Shown: positions 26,304 to 34,957, numbered from the stretch's first letter. The stretch is 64,000 nt of DNA from DAOUJH01 sp965248955 (GCA_965248955.1 OZ252212.1:1302001-1366000), one strand, 5' to 3'. A program made the numbers and translations. Notes: a model not told the origin generated them from the letters alone.

Positions 26304-27262
26304 GCCCTTGTCCTTCGCGTACGGACATTAGACTCGGTCTTCGGCTCCCTGCGTATCCAGCGCGCCTTGTAGGCCAACAGCGGCACCGCGATTGCCAGCA
26401 CTATCAGCGAAATGATGTGGGCTTCTTGCAAGCCGGCAAACCACTCCCTGTCCAATCTGAGGAACTGAATGAAGAAACGCCCTATGGCGTACAACATCAG
26501 GTACAGGGCAAACAGCATGCCAGGCGGCGCAAGCCTTCCTCTCAGCTTCCAGATCACCGCCAGCACTATGGTGTTCCAGATCATCTCGTAGGCAATCACC
26601 GGCTGACTGGCGTTCAGTCCCCATCTTTCAAAGGAAGGGCTCGACAGATGACTGTACACAAAGCCCCATGGCAGGTCGGTGCGCACGGAGAGGTGCTCTC
26701 CGTTGATGATGTCTCCCACGCGGCCTATGGTCTGCGCAATGAGGAGCGCCGGAGCGGTTACGTCGGCCAGTGCGCCGGCAGAGGAATTTCTGAACTTGGG
26801 GTACATCTGCCCTTTCAAATAGCCCTGAGCTATCTTCTCCCCCACCAGGCGCCTGAACCACTGCGCCGTCTCCCCGGAGTAGATTCTAGCCAGGTATTTC
26901 CTTGCCCAGATATAGCCGCAGCCACCCACAAACCCGGTGATTATGGCGCCGTACAGGGCAATTCCCCCCTGCCATACGGCGTATATCTGCCCCAGGTTCT
27001 GGCTATAGAAGTCCCATCGGTCTATGACGTGGAAGAGCCTGGCGCCCACTATGCCGGAGATAACGACCCAGACCGCGGTGGCGTAGACAACGTCCGTATC
27101 CATGCCGTCGCGCTTTGCCCACCTGGCTACAAGAATCACCGCCACCACCACGGCCACAAATGTCAAGAATCCGTGCCAGCTTACTACAAGACCTCCGCTT
27201 TCAAAAATGTAGGGATTGATACCAATTCGGATAGCTAAAGGTTGCGCCGCGTAGTTCAACAT
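26300..27262 (-). CDS. lgt: prolipoprotein diacylglyceryl transferase
   Basis: 320 residues with about seven membrane segments. Transfers diacylglycerol from phosphatidylglycerol to the lipobox Cys of prolipoproteins. Motifs: VSWHGFLTFVAVV, ARLFHVIDRWDFYSQNLGQIYAVWQGGIALYGAIITGFVGG, IAQTIGRVGDIINGEHLSVRTDLPWGFVYSH (Lgt signature GRxGNxxNxE, with D at the first Asn) and RFFIQFLRLD. An insertion between segments 3 and 4 (residues ~125-165) makes it a little longer than E. coli Lgt. Consistent with the many lipoproteins in this window. Confidence 0.93.
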   Translation of the reverse strand: MLNYAAQPLAIRIGINPYIFESGGLVVSWHGFLTFVAVVVAVILVARWAKRDGMDTDVVYATAVWVVISGIVGARLFHVIDRWDFYSQNLGQIYAVWQGGIALYGAIITGFVGGCGYIWARKYLARIYSGETAQWFRRLVGEKIAQGYLKGQMYPKFRNSSAGALADVTAPALLIAQTIGRVGDIINGEHLSVRTDLPWGFVYSHLSSPSFERWGLNASQPVIAYEMIWNTIVLAVIWKLRGRLAPPGMLFALYLMLYAIGRFFIQFLRLDREWFAGLQEAHIISLIVLAIAVPLLAYKARWIRREPKTESNVRTRRTRA

Positions 27263-27417
27263 AACCCAACAATTGTATTACGGCCTAGCTCGGTGTCAAG
27301 GAACCGCTCCTTGACTCAAACAGGATGTTATGAAACACAAGCGCTCCCTATCCTGCCATTACTATGCAATAGGACTCCCCCTGAGCGCATAGTGATTCTG
27401 AGCTGAACGCCCCCAAC

Positions 27418-27512
27418 TGTCATTCGGGAGGAGCGTAGCGACGAAGAATCTCCGGCGTTGGCTTGAAACAGGCGCCTGAGATTCTTCGGCCGGTTGGGCC
27501 TCAGAACGACAG
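27418..27512. repeat. imperfect inverted-repeat element (MITE-like)
   Basis: Outer arms CTGTCATTC and GAACGACAG pair with one mismatch, and inner arms CGAAGAATCTC (27442-27452) and GAGATTCTTCG (27478-27488) pair perfectly. Together they outline a non-coding palindromic element of about 95 bases in the spacer upstream of the Xer gene. The same kind of sequence (GATTCTT...GAATGACAG) occurs at 12.5 kb. It contains no supported gene. Confidence 0.6.
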
Positions 27513-27572
27513 GATGAGCGGGGCCTCATTGTGCGTGGCGTACCCTCCCCGTCCGTCATGCCAGTGACGACG

Positions 27573-27620
27573 GGCATACGGACATACGAATACCTGCCTA
27601 TGTCCGCACGTCCGTATGCC
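27573..27620. repeat. nested perfect inverted repeats upstream of Xer gene
   Basis: GGCATACGGAC (27573-27583) pairs perfectly with GTCCGTATGCC (27610-27620), and CGGACATA (27579-27586) pairs perfectly with TATGTCCG (27599-27606). The two stems are alternatives to each other. They sit about 75 bases before the xer start. Could be an operator, a terminator or a dispersed repeat. Confidence 0.5.
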
Positions 27621-27693
27621 GCAACCCTATCTCTCACCAAGCAAAGCTCCGGTATGTGATAGAATAAAGCACTCAGTTTCTGAGGTTGGTAAC

Positions 27694-28605
27694 ATGGAGG
27701 AAACTCTACAAGCTTTCCTGGACCACCTTACCGTGGCGAAAGGAGCGTCGCCGCACACGGTGGCCGCCTACCGGAACGACCTGGGCCAGCTACTGGAGAT
27801 CACCAGGGGTGGTCATCACGGAGCCGGTGGAACAACCGAGTGGGCCAGAGTCAGCCCTCGCCTTCTCAGCGAATACGTGGTTGCTCTCCACGAACGCGGC
27901 TACTCTCCCACCACCGTTGCCAGGAAGATTGCTTCCGTCAAGTCTTTCTTCAACTTCCTCTTGGAAGAGGGAGAGATCAGAGAAGACCCTACGGAAAACC
28001 TGTCTTCACCCAGAATTGGCAGAAGTTTGCCCAAGCCGATCAGCGAAGAGGAGGTGCAGCGCCTTCTTGACGAACCGTTCAAGTCCGACTCACATGAAGG
28101 TCTGCGTGACGGTGCTATGCTGGAGTTGCTCTACGCCAGCGGCCTCCGCGTCAGCGAAATGATCAATCTGGACGTACGCGACGTAAACATAGACGAGCAG
28201 TATCTGCGCTGCCTGGGCAAGGGGTCTAAAGAGCGTATAGTGCCTCTCTATCAGAGGGCGGTGGACGTTGTCCAGGACTACGTCACAAACGGCCGTTCCA
28301 AGCTCCTTGTCCCCAGCAACCGCAATGAGCAGGCGCTTTTCCTAAACCGGCGCGGAGATAGGCTCACAAGGCAGGGGTTCTGGCTTATTCTCAAGGGTCA
28401 TGCCAGCAACGCCGGCATAGTCCAGACAATCACTCCTCACACCCTGCGTCACAGCTTCGCTACCCACCTCCTGGCCGGTGGAGCTTCACTGCGCAACGTG
28501 CAGGAGCTCTTGGGACACACCAGCATTTCCACCACACAGGTCTATACTCACCTCACAAGCGAACGCATCAAGGAAGAGTACGACCGTGCTCATCCAAGGG
28601 CTTGA
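27694..28605 (+). CDS. xerD: tyrosine recombinase XerC/XerD
   Basis: 303 residues from the ATG at 27694; the longer frame adds a non-family leader and lacks a binding site. N-terminal SAM-like domain: FLDHLTVAKGASPHTVAAYRNDL. Catalytic residues: Arg in LELLYASGLRVSEM, Lys in CLGKGSKERIVPL, HxxR in TPHTLRHSFATHLLAGG, His and Tyr in LGHTSISTTQVYTHL. These enzymes resolve chromosome dimers at dif. Length and the SGLR/GKGSKER motifs indicate a housekeeping Xer rather than a phage integrase. XerC versus XerD cannot be decided here. Confidence 0.9.
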   Translation: MEETLQAFLDHLTVAKGASPHTVAAYRNDLGQLLEITRGGHHGAGGTTEWARVSPRLLSEYVVALHERGYSPTTVARKIASVKSFFNFLLEEGEIREDPTENLSSPRIGRSLPKPISEEEVQRLLDEPFKSDSHEGLRDGAMLELLYASGLRVSEMINLDVRDVNIDEQYLRCLGKGSKERIVPLYQRAVDVVQDYVTNGRSKLLVPSNRNEQALFLNRRGDRLTRQGFWLILKGHASNAGIVQTITPHTLRHSFATHLLAGGASLRNVQELLGHTSISTTQVYTHLTSERIKEEYDRAHPRA

Positions 28606-28662
28606 CATGACATTATGAAGAACTGACCCGCAACAGTGCATAAGTGAAAATGGAGGGATGCC

Positions 28663-29355
28663 ATGGGCGTAATCACTATAAACGGACAGAGGGGCAGCGC
28701 CGCCAGGGAAATAGGCGCAGAGGTAGCACAACAGCTGGGCTATGACTATGTAGACCGGCTCATACTGGCCGAGTCGGCTATGCGCTTGGGCGCAACCGTA
28801 GAAGCAGTAGAGGATAAATGGCAGCGAAAGCCCGGGCCGACCGAACGGTTGGGGCGCTTCCTGGAACGCATCATGGAACGCTCAGCCACCGCAGGCGCCG
28901 GAGGAGACCCCTATTTTGGGCCGGGCCTTGGAGTCCTGCTTGGCCAGGACTACCCTGAGGCTGTGGCAGAGCCCATAAGCACGTCTGATCAGCTGGTGGA
29001 CGAACACTTCCTAGAGGCTACCAGGGATGTGATTTTCGACCTAGCCAACACAGGGAACGTAGTGATAATTGGACGGGCCAGCAATCACATCCTCAGGGAC
29101 CGCCCGGAAGCTTTCCACGTGGGGATTATCTCCACAATTGAGTACCGTGTTGGGGTCATCAAAAAGCGTGAAAACATGTCGGAAGAAGATGCCCTTAGGT
29201 TCATCACCGAAACTGAAGTAGCCAGGTTGGAATACTTCCGCAAGTATTTTCAGGCTGACGCGGATAATCCTGGTGACTTCCACATGATGCTCAACACCAG
29301 CATAGTAGACCAGGAAAAAGCCGCAACCCTTATCATTAAGGCCGCGGTGGGTTAA
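28663..29355 (+). CDS. cytidylate kinase-like family protein
   Basis: 230 residues. N-terminal ITINGQRGSAAREIGAEVAQQLGYDYVDRLILAESAMRLGA is the degenerate P-loop and following helix of the AAA_26/cytidylate-kinase-like family. IFDLANTGNVVIIGRASNHILRDRP and YFRKYFQADADNPGDFHMMLNTS correspond to later family motifs. It probably phosphorylates a nucleoside monophosphate or a related metabolite, but is not canonical Cmk (the P-loop lacks a GKS). GGAGGGAT precedes the ATG. Downstream is a small membrane protein gene. Confidence 0.75.
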   Translation: MGVITINGQRGSAAREIGAEVAQQLGYDYVDRLILAESAMRLGATVEAVEDKWQRKPGPTERLGRFLERIMERSATAGAGGDPYFGPGLGVLLGQDYPEAVAEPISTSDQLVDEHFLEATRDVIFDLANTGNVVIIGRASNHILRDRPEAFHVGIISTIEYRVGVIKKRENMSEEDALRFITETEVARLEYFRKYFQADADNPGDFHMMLNTSIVDQEKAATLIIKAAVG

Positions 29356-29432
29356 GATGTAGTTGGCAAATTAATTAGCTATTCTAGGACTAAGGCAGCT
29401 GGGAGTCAGGATAGCAATGGGGGCATTTGACT

Positions 29433-29798
29433 ATGCCGAAGAAATCGAAGAGAGTTGCATCGCGCCAGGCGCAGTTGAGTGGTAGATCAAAGAGGGCACG
29501 CTCGCACGGCCCTTCGGGAATACCCGCAACCGACTCTCCAGGGAACGACTCTTCATCAGCCAGGACAGCCGAGGACTCGGCTGTGGCCGTGGCAGAACCA
29601 AAGGCCGTTGTGAAGATAGAGGCTGGCGCACCCTCAATCGCTCAGCCCCGCCCGCCCCGTTCAAGAAACAGGGGAATACAGGTCAAACCAGTGGAGACCT
29701 ACTTTCTACCTGAGATACGCCGCATCGGCATTGCCTCAGGCATCGTGATTGCGATATTGATCGCTATGGTATTCGTTCTCCCCCAGATCGCTCTTTAA
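29433..29798 (+). CDS. basic protein with C-terminal membrane anchor, unknown
   Basis: 121 residues: a strongly basic N-terminus (PKKSKRVASRQAQLSGRSKRARS), a Ser/Ala/Pro-rich low-complexity middle, and one C-terminal transmembrane segment (IGIASGIVIAILIAMVFVLPQI). Topology suggests a tail-anchored cytoplasmic protein that could bind nucleic acid through the basic end. No family recognised. It overlaps the birA stop (convergent) by 4 bases. The SSRQAQ-type basic start resembles small membrane proteins found near ribosomal or translation genes, but this is weak. Confidence 0.55.
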   Translation: MPKKSKRVASRQAQLSGRSKRARSHGPSGIPATDSPGNDSSSARTAEDSAVAVAEPKAVVKIEAGAPSIAQPRPPRSRNRGIQVKPVETYFLPEIRRIGIASGIVIAILIAMVFVLPQIAL

Positions 29799-30577
29799 AG
29801 CTGAAGGGTCACCTCTCCAGCCGTAAGCGACACCACAGTACCGTCTTTGCGGCGCAGCAACAGGTTGCCCTCACCGTCGATGTCTTCGGCAAGTCCCTCC
29901 TCTACCTGCTCTCCCCATAGCACCCGTACCTCTTTACCCAGCGTCTCCATGCTTTCACGCCACTCACTCCACACTGAGCCCCACTCCTGCAAGCTGGCGT
30001 AAATGTAGCTCAACTCTTGAAGGACAGCCTGAAGTGTCTCTTCGCGCTGCACGGCATGGTCAACCTCCTTGGAGAGGCAGGTCGTATTCCCCAAGCTCTC
30101 GTTGCCTTCATCCGCCGGGTCCATGTTGACGTTGATGCCAACTCCCAGCACGGCGTATCTCACCTGTTCGTTTTGGACCGCCGCCTCTATGAGAATACCG
30201 CAGACCTTCTTGCCATTGACGCGTACGTCATTGGGCCATTTGATCCCAGGCGATAACCCGTACACATGGCGAATCACTCTTGCAACTGCCACGGCAGCCG
30301 CAATGCCTAAGCGTGAAATAGCCCATTTGCCCGGATAAAGCACTACCGAAAAGGATAGGTTCCGACCGGGAGCGGTTACCCATTTTCTGCCGAAGCGGCC
30401 CCTACCCGCCGTCTGCTCCTCTGCCACAACCACTGTCCCTTCCGCCGCACTCTCTTCCGCCGCCTGGCGCGCTACGTCCATGGTTGAACCAACGCTATGG
30501 TAATAATCTATGCGGTGTCCTATTAGAGCATTGCTCAGAACTTCCTGGACAGCCTCTACCTGAAGCAACGGTTCCAC
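29795..30577 (-). CDS. birA: biotin--[acetyl-CoA-carboxylase] ligase (monofunctional)
   Basis: 260 residues. Activates biotin as biotinyl-AMP and attaches it to the BCCP lysine. Catalytic motifs: HSVGSTMDVARQ, VVVAEEQTAGRGRFGRKWVTAPGRNLSFSVVL (the GRGRxGR adenylate loop) and IKWPNDVRVNGKKVCGILIEA (KWPND). C-terminal SH3-like domain: VRVLWGEQVEEGLAEDIDGEGNLLLRRKDGTVVSLTAGEV. It lacks the N-terminal winged helix of E. coli BirA, so it should not repress transcription. Confidence 0.93.
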   Translation of the reverse strand: MEPLLQVEAVQEVLSNALIGHRIDYYHSVGSTMDVARQAAEESAAEGTVVVAEEQTAGRGRFGRKWVTAPGRNLSFSVVLYPGKWAISRLGIAAAVAVARVIRHVYGLSPGIKWPNDVRVNGKKVCGILIEAAVQNEQVRYAVLGVGINVNMDPADEGNESLGNTTCLSKEVDHAVQREETLQAVLQELSYIYASLQEWGSVWSEWRESMETLGKEVRVLWGEQVEEGLAEDIDGEGNLLLRRKDGTVVSLTAGEVTLQL

Positions 30578-30746
30578 AGGGGACTCCCTTCACACTGATC
30601 TGATCACATTATACAACCAGGCTTCCAGCCGTAGACCGATGCACCTATACTGTGTAAAGGTGTTGACGGACAAGGCGGCAACGCCAAGCCCACCAAAGAA
30701 CAAGAGAAGTGCATTCAAAGTGACGTTTGACAATAGGCGATCCCAA

Positions 30747-31682
30747 ATGCGCATAGCAGTAATGGGTGCGGGCGCTGTAGGTGGCTACCTGGGCGCCTTG
30801 CTTGCCCGCGCCGGCCACGAAGTGTCCCTAATAGCTCGTGGCCCGCACTTGCAGGCCATCCAAGGTTCCGGGCTCCACGTACGGAGTGAACAAGGGAACT
30901 TCACAACCCGAGTGCAGGCCACAGACCAGCCCTCTGAGATAGGTCCTGTGGACCTAGTGATCCACGCGGTGAAGACTTACCATAACCTGGAGACCGTCCC
31001 CACGCTTCACCCACTACTTAAAGAAACCACCGCGGTGCTTTGCGTCCAGAACGGCGTCGATAGCTGGGAGCGGGTGCAACAAGCGCTGCCGCCCAACGCG
31101 GTGTTGCCCGGCGCCGTCTATATTGAAGCCAATGTGATAGAACCGGGAGTCGTGCAACAGCAGGGCAACGTGCGGCGCCTTGTTTTTGGTGAAGTGGACG
31201 GCTCTATGACACCACGCATCCAGGCTATTGCCTCTGCTATGCAAAGCGCGGGTATGCCTACGGAAATCTCCACTGATATAACCAGTATCCTATGGAGCAA
31301 ATGGCTCTTCATCACAACTCTGGCAGGGATCACCTGTGCCGCAAATACGGGTCTAGCCGATCTTCTGGCGGTGCCGGAATCCCGCCTCCTTGTGGTACAG
31401 GTGTTGCGTGAGATAGACAGCTTGGGCAGAGAGCTTGGCGTCAACCTGGATAGCGATATTGTCGATAATACCCTCTATTACATGGAAACCGAAGCGAGTT
31501 CACTCAAGGCGTCTATGCAGAAGGACATGGAATCGGGGCGTCCCATGGAACTGGAGGCCCTCACGGGGGCAGTACTTCGGCTAGGGAACGAGGCAAAGAT
31601 ATCCACGCCGGCAAACGAGGCCATCTACGCTCTGCTCAAGCCGCACGCTTTGAGGAACAGCGGGACGTTGACCTCGGCTTAG
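30747..31682 (+). CDS. panE: 2-dehydropantoate 2-reductase
   Basis: 311 residues from the ATG at 30747. Reduces ketopantoate to pantoate with NADPH in pantothenate/CoA synthesis. Rossmann start MRIAVMGAGAVGGYLGALLARAGHEVSLIARG; DLVIHAVKTYHNLETV (conserved Lys), AVLCVQNGVDSWE (Asn), and SILWSKWLFITTLAGITCA (catalytic Lys). C-terminal MQKDMESGRPMELEALTGAVLRLG is the family substrate-binding end. The longer frame from 30639 adds 36 non-family residues. It runs toward the RNase P RNA gene, leaving only 3 bases. Confidence 0.9.
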   Translation: MRIAVMGAGAVGGYLGALLARAGHEVSLIARGPHLQAIQGSGLHVRSEQGNFTTRVQATDQPSEIGPVDLVIHAVKTYHNLETVPTLHPLLKETTAVLCVQNGVDSWERVQQALPPNAVLPGAVYIEANVIEPGVVQQQGNVRRLVFGEVDGSMTPRIQAIASAMQSAGMPTEISTDITSILWSKWLFITTLAGITCAANTGLADLLAVPESRLLVVQVLREIDSLGRELGVNLDSDIVDNTLYYMETEASSLKASMQKDMESGRPMELEALTGAVLRLGNEAKISTPANEAIYALLKPHALRNSGTLTSA

Positions 31683-31685
31683 TGA

Positions 31686-32055
31686 GGACTGGGCAGATCT
31701 GTAAGCCGAGTTCTGTATCCGCCCTGAGGCGAACGGCGACCATCTATCTGGGCCTGTCGTTTCCAGCAGGCTCAAGCGGCCAACCCGGGGACAGGCCGGG
31801 CACCTTAGTCCCCCTATTAGGCCTTGCTCCAGGTGAGGTTTACCCACTCCTAACGTCGCCGCAGGAGCCGTGAGCCCTTACCTCACGATTTCAACCTTGC
31901 CCCAGCTGCCATTTGCCGCGGAGGCGGTATGTTTCTGTGGCACTTTCTATCGGGTTGCCCCGCCTGGGTGTTACCCAGCACCTTGCCCGGAGGAGCTCGG
32001 ACTTTCCTCCCCGGCTGCTCAACGCGCCAGAGCGGCCGCCCAATCTACCCAGTCC
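31686..32055 (-). ncRNA. rnpB: RNase P RNA (bacterial type A-like)
   Basis: On the complement, P1 strands GGACTGGGTAGAT (32055-32043) and ATCTGCCCAGTCC (31698-31686) pair over 13 bases with one G-U, defining the ends. The 5' region contains GGAGGAAAGTCCGAGCTCC (universal P4 neighbourhood), then GCCACAGAAACATACC; near the 3' end ACAGAACTCGGCTTACAG is the conserved partner strand. The length of 370 nt is normal. It is the ribozyme that matures tRNA 5' ends. Confidence 0.96.
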
Positions 32056-32134
32056 AGTTCCAGTTTAACATACCCTGTATTTGGAGCCTTGGTGTGGAGA
32101 AGGGCTAAACCTGTGCAGCACTAGCCTACGTAGG

Positions 32135-33391
32135 TTAAGCGGAGGGATGCAGCTTGATTTCGAATGAGTCTTCACCGACATCGATCCTATTCACATGCTG
32201 CTGCAACAGAGGGCGCCACCCGTCTTCCCGTTGCTCCCTTCCGTGCAGCAATGCCCCCAGCCGTTCCAGAGGGATAGACCCATCCGCCGCCTGTTTAAGG
32301 TATTTTAGATAAAGCCTCCGTGATACGCCGTTCTCCCTCACGCCTTCTCCGGTTGCCCCGGGTTCACGTTGTTCCAACGACCCTCCCTTGACATCTGTAA
32401 TGTACTGCTTAACGGAATTCTCCAACTCATTGGCTCTCTTGGTATGGTACTGGCACTGGCTCTGATTAGCGCGGGTCTGGCACTGATAGTACCTGTATCT
32501 ACCGTGTTTGTGCTGGCCGTCTTTGGTGCGCCACACCTGCCTTCTGGTCACACCAATCATCCGGTTGCCGCATGATGCGCAGTACACTATCCCTGAAAGC
32601 AAGAAGGGCTCAATCTCTCCCGCTCGCCGGAGCGGCTTGCGAGAGTACATCAGGTCCTGAACGCGCCTATAATCTTCCGACGACACTATGGCGGGATGAT
32701 TAGCCGGAAGCCGCATGCCAAACCTCTGATAGGTGCCCATGTAGGCTCGATTACGCAGCATGTCACGCAGTGTGACCATGTTCCAGTTCCTTCCTTTGCG
32801 TGTTCTGTACCCACTTTCATTCAAGCGCCGTGTAATGGTTCTCAGTCCTGGTCCTTCCAGGTAGAGCCTGAATATCAGGCGGACGACCTCCCCTTCATGG
32901 GGCACCACTTCAAATTTGCCCTCGTTACCCAGAGAGTATCCGTAGGGCGGTTTTCCCAAGCCTTCCCCGCGCAGTGCTTTGTCCTGCATGGCCTGTCTAA
33001 TTTGCTGTCGTTTGGCGGAGTGCTGCCCTTCAGAGGTCATTGCCCTGTATAGGGCCTGGATGGGGTCCGGCAGGCCGTCCATGGTGCATACTACGTTTGA
33101 CCCCAAGCCGTTTACGCTGAGCACGGCATCCACGGCTCCTGCCAAAGTCATCGATAGCTGAGATGGGTCGTTTATTAGGACCAAGAACTTCGCGGCCTGG
33201 CCTTGCAGGTAATTCAGCAAGTCCGTGTAGCCCTGGGTGTCGTCCTCCGATGCAACGTCTACGAAGAGTTGCCTTAGTGTATGGCCGTTGTTCCTGGCAA
33301 AAGCAGCCAGTCGATCCTCTTGGTTCTTCCGCGACATGGCTGAACCCGGGGGAAGGTCCTGGTCATAGCGTATGTAGCCTACGGCGTGCAT
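32135..33391 (-). CDS. serine-recombinase-like protein with degenerate catalytic domain
   Basis: 418 residues in large serine recombinase order: a resolvase-like N-domain (1-~120), the Recombinase domain (GKPPYGYSLGNEGKFEVVPHEGEVVRLIFRLYLEGPGLRTITRRLNESGYRTRKGRNWNMVTLRDMLRNRAYMG, ~155-230), a zinc beta-ribbon (YCASCGNRMIG...YQCQTR...CQYH) and a C-terminal coiled part. The N-terminus reads VGYIRYDQ: Tyr6 and Arg8 are present but position 10, the nucleophilic Ser in active enzymes, is Asp. The second active-site segment reads INDPSQLSM, without the usual DRLxR arginines. DNA-binding domains look intact. It is 79 bases downstream of rnpB and 3 bases after the zinc-ribbon gene. Likely a repurposed DNA-binding protein. 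Confidence 0.75.
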   Translation of the reverse strand: MHAVGYIRYDQDLPPGSAMSRKNQEDRLAAFARNNGHTLRQLFVDVASEDDTQGYTDLLNYLQGQAAKFLVLINDPSQLSMTLAGAVDAVLSVNGLGSNVVCTMDGLPDPIQALYRAMTSEGQHSAKRQQIRQAMQDKALRGEGLGKPPYGYSLGNEGKFEVVPHEGEVVRLIFRLYLEGPGLRTITRRLNESGYRTRKGRNWNMVTLRDMLRNRAYMGTYQRFGMRLPANHPAIVSSEDYRRVQDLMYSRKPLRRAGEIEPFLLSGIVYCASCGNRMIGVTRRQVWRTKDGQHKHGRYRYYQCQTRANQSQCQYHTKRANELENSVKQYITDVKGGSLEQREPGATGEGVRENGVSRRLYLKYLKQAADGSIPLERLGALLHGREQREDGWRPLLQQHVNRIDVGEDSFEIKLHPSA

Positions 33392-33394
33392 ATA

Positions 33395-34096
33395 TCAACT
33401 CGAGTATAGAATCCGGCCGCAACTGCTGCAGGTAATGGGCACATTGGAAGTGCGCAGACTCTGCATCTCCCTGGTGGGCAAGGCAAGGCGGCAGGCCATA
33501 CACCTGCCACCTTGCACCGTAGCCACAGCCAGACCCTGTTTCGCCTTCCGTAGTCTTTCGTACTGGCTGAGCAGCAATGCGGGTATTGCCTCAACCATCC
33601 GCCCGCGTTTCTCCGCGGCAGAGGCCAGGCTCTCCTTGAGCGCATCTCTTTCTCTGGCCAGTTTCACCCTGGCTTCAGCCTGTGTCGACTCAAGCTCTTT
33701 TATCCGTGCCCGGGTTTCAGCTAGCTGTTTTTCAATCTCATCCACAGTGAGCATCAAAGCCAGAAGCTGCTCTTCACTTTCTGTGGACTGCTGTTTTGTA
33801 TATTGCAATTCTCTGGTGATGCTCTCCAACTCCTTCTGGTTCCTTACTGAGCCGCCGTAGAGGCGTTCTTCAAGGCTCTGCATCTTGGCCTGAAACTGTT
33901 TTGCTTCTATGTCCTGCATGACTTGTCTACTTTTGGTCTGCATCAAGCACTCTTCGTTGGTGGAAAGCCGTCTCTTCAATTCCTCTATCAAATTGTTGTC
34001 CGCAAGGCGCGCCTCCACCGTAGCCAGTTCGGATTGCTGCCGGTCTATCTTCGAATCCATCTCCTGAAGCTCGTAAATCGGTCGTATCGTGGTCAA
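33395..34096 (-). CDS. C4-type zinc-ribbon coiled-coil protein
   Basis: About 233 residues from a TTG at 34096 preceded by AGGAGG; the ATG at 34111 is an alternative. A long coiled coil (residues ~10-170, ELQEMDSKIDRQQSELATVEARL... LLALMLTVDEIEKQLAETRARIKELESTQAEA) ends in a zinc ribbon with CMAC and CSSC pairs (GGRCMACRLALPTREMQSLRTSNVPITCSSCGRILY). This is the zf-RING_7/COG1579 family, of unclear role, probably nucleic-acid or ribosome-associated. It precedes the serine-recombinase-like gene by 3 bases, suggesting one transcript. Confidence 0.85.
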   Translation of the reverse strand: MTTIRPIYELQEMDSKIDRQQSELATVEARLADNNLIEELKRRLSTNEECLMQTKSRQVMQDIEAKQFQAKMQSLEERLYGGSVRNQKELESITRELQYTKQQSTESEEQLLALMLTVDEIEKQLAETRARIKELESTQAEARVKLARERDALKESLASAAEKRGRMVEAIPALLLSQYERLRKAKQGLAVATVQGGRCMACRLALPTREMQSLRTSNVPITCSSCGRILYSS

Positions 34097-34210
34097 ATCT
34101 CCTCCTAGCATCGACACTGAACAAATCGTAGGCAGGTGTCGGCAGAGTGTCAAGGACAACTTAAGGCTTAAACTTTCGCCTTGAAAGTGGTACTGTAGCC
34201 ATAGCAAGTA

Positions 34211-34957
34211 GTGCAGGCTGAAGAAGTCATCAGTCACCTCAAGACCCTGGCTAACCCGGAGAATGTGAAGGGTATGGCCCGCTTTGGCATCAACTCCCAT
34301 AACACCCTTGGTATCTCGCTTCGTACTCTGCGGCCCCTAGCCAGGGAGATGGGGAAAGACCATGGCTTGGCACAACAGCTATGGGACTCCGGCATTCACG
34401 AAGCACGCATACTGGCCAGCATAATTGGCAAACCCGCTCGGGTGACCGAAGAACAGATGGAGGTCTGGGTAGAAGATTTAGATTCATGGGACGTCTGTGA
34501 TCAGGTTTGCATGAACCTATGGGGCAAATCTCCCTATGCATATCAGAAAGCCCATGAGTGGAGCACCAGGCAAGAAGAGTTCGTGAAACGCGCCGCCTTC
34601 GCACTTATGGTTGCCCTTGCCATTCACGACAAGAAGGCCAGCGACGAGCGATTTGAGGAGTTCTTCCCTGTCATCAAGGCCCAGGCTCCGGATAACCGCA
34701 ACTTTGTGCGCAAAGCCGTCAACTGGGCGCTACGGCAGATAGGCAAGCGGAACCTGAGCTTGAACGACATGGCCATTGCCACAGCTCGCCAAATCCTGGA
34801 CTCCGGGGTCAGGCCGGCGCGCTGGGTTGCTGCCGATGCATTGCGTGAGCTTACCAGCGAGAAAATACAAACCAGATTGCGTGCCCAAACATCTAAACCA
34901 CGCCTGAGACGGGACCGAGCAGCGCTTCCCGGGTCACGTCCTTCATTTCAGCACTGA
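34211..34957 (+). CDS. AlkD-like DNA alkylation repair protein
   Basis: 248 residues of HEAT-like repeats: GINSHNTLGISLRTLRPLAREMGKDHGLAQQLWDSGIHEARILASII, EVWVEDLDSWDVCDQVCMNLW, FVKRAAFALMVALAIHDK and FVRKAVNWALRQIGKRN. These match COG4912/AlkD glycosylase-like proteins, which bind and excise alkylated bases. The start is GTG at 34211. The C-terminal 20 residues (QTSKPRLRRDRAALPGSRPS) are basic and run antisense into the 3' end of lipB, so the tail may be a recent extension. The divergent zinc-ribbon gene lies about 115 bases away. Confidence 0.8.
   Translation: MQAEEVISHLKTLANPENVKGMARFGINSHNTLGISLRTLRPLAREMGKDHGLAQQLWDSGIHEARILASIIGKPARVTEEQMEVWVEDLDSWDVCDQVCMNLWGKSPYAYQKAHEWSTRQEEFVKRAAFALMVALAIHDKKASDERFEEFFPVIKAQAPDNRNFVRKAVNWALRQIGKRNLSLNDMAIATARQILDSGVRPARWVAADALRELTSEKIQTRLRAQTSKPRLRRDRAALPGSRPSFQH

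Noticed and set aside
27263..27693. Possible dif site near the Xer gene
   Set aside because: No 28-bp site with two imperfect 11-bp arms around a 6-bp centre of the known type; the inverted repeats present do not match dif.
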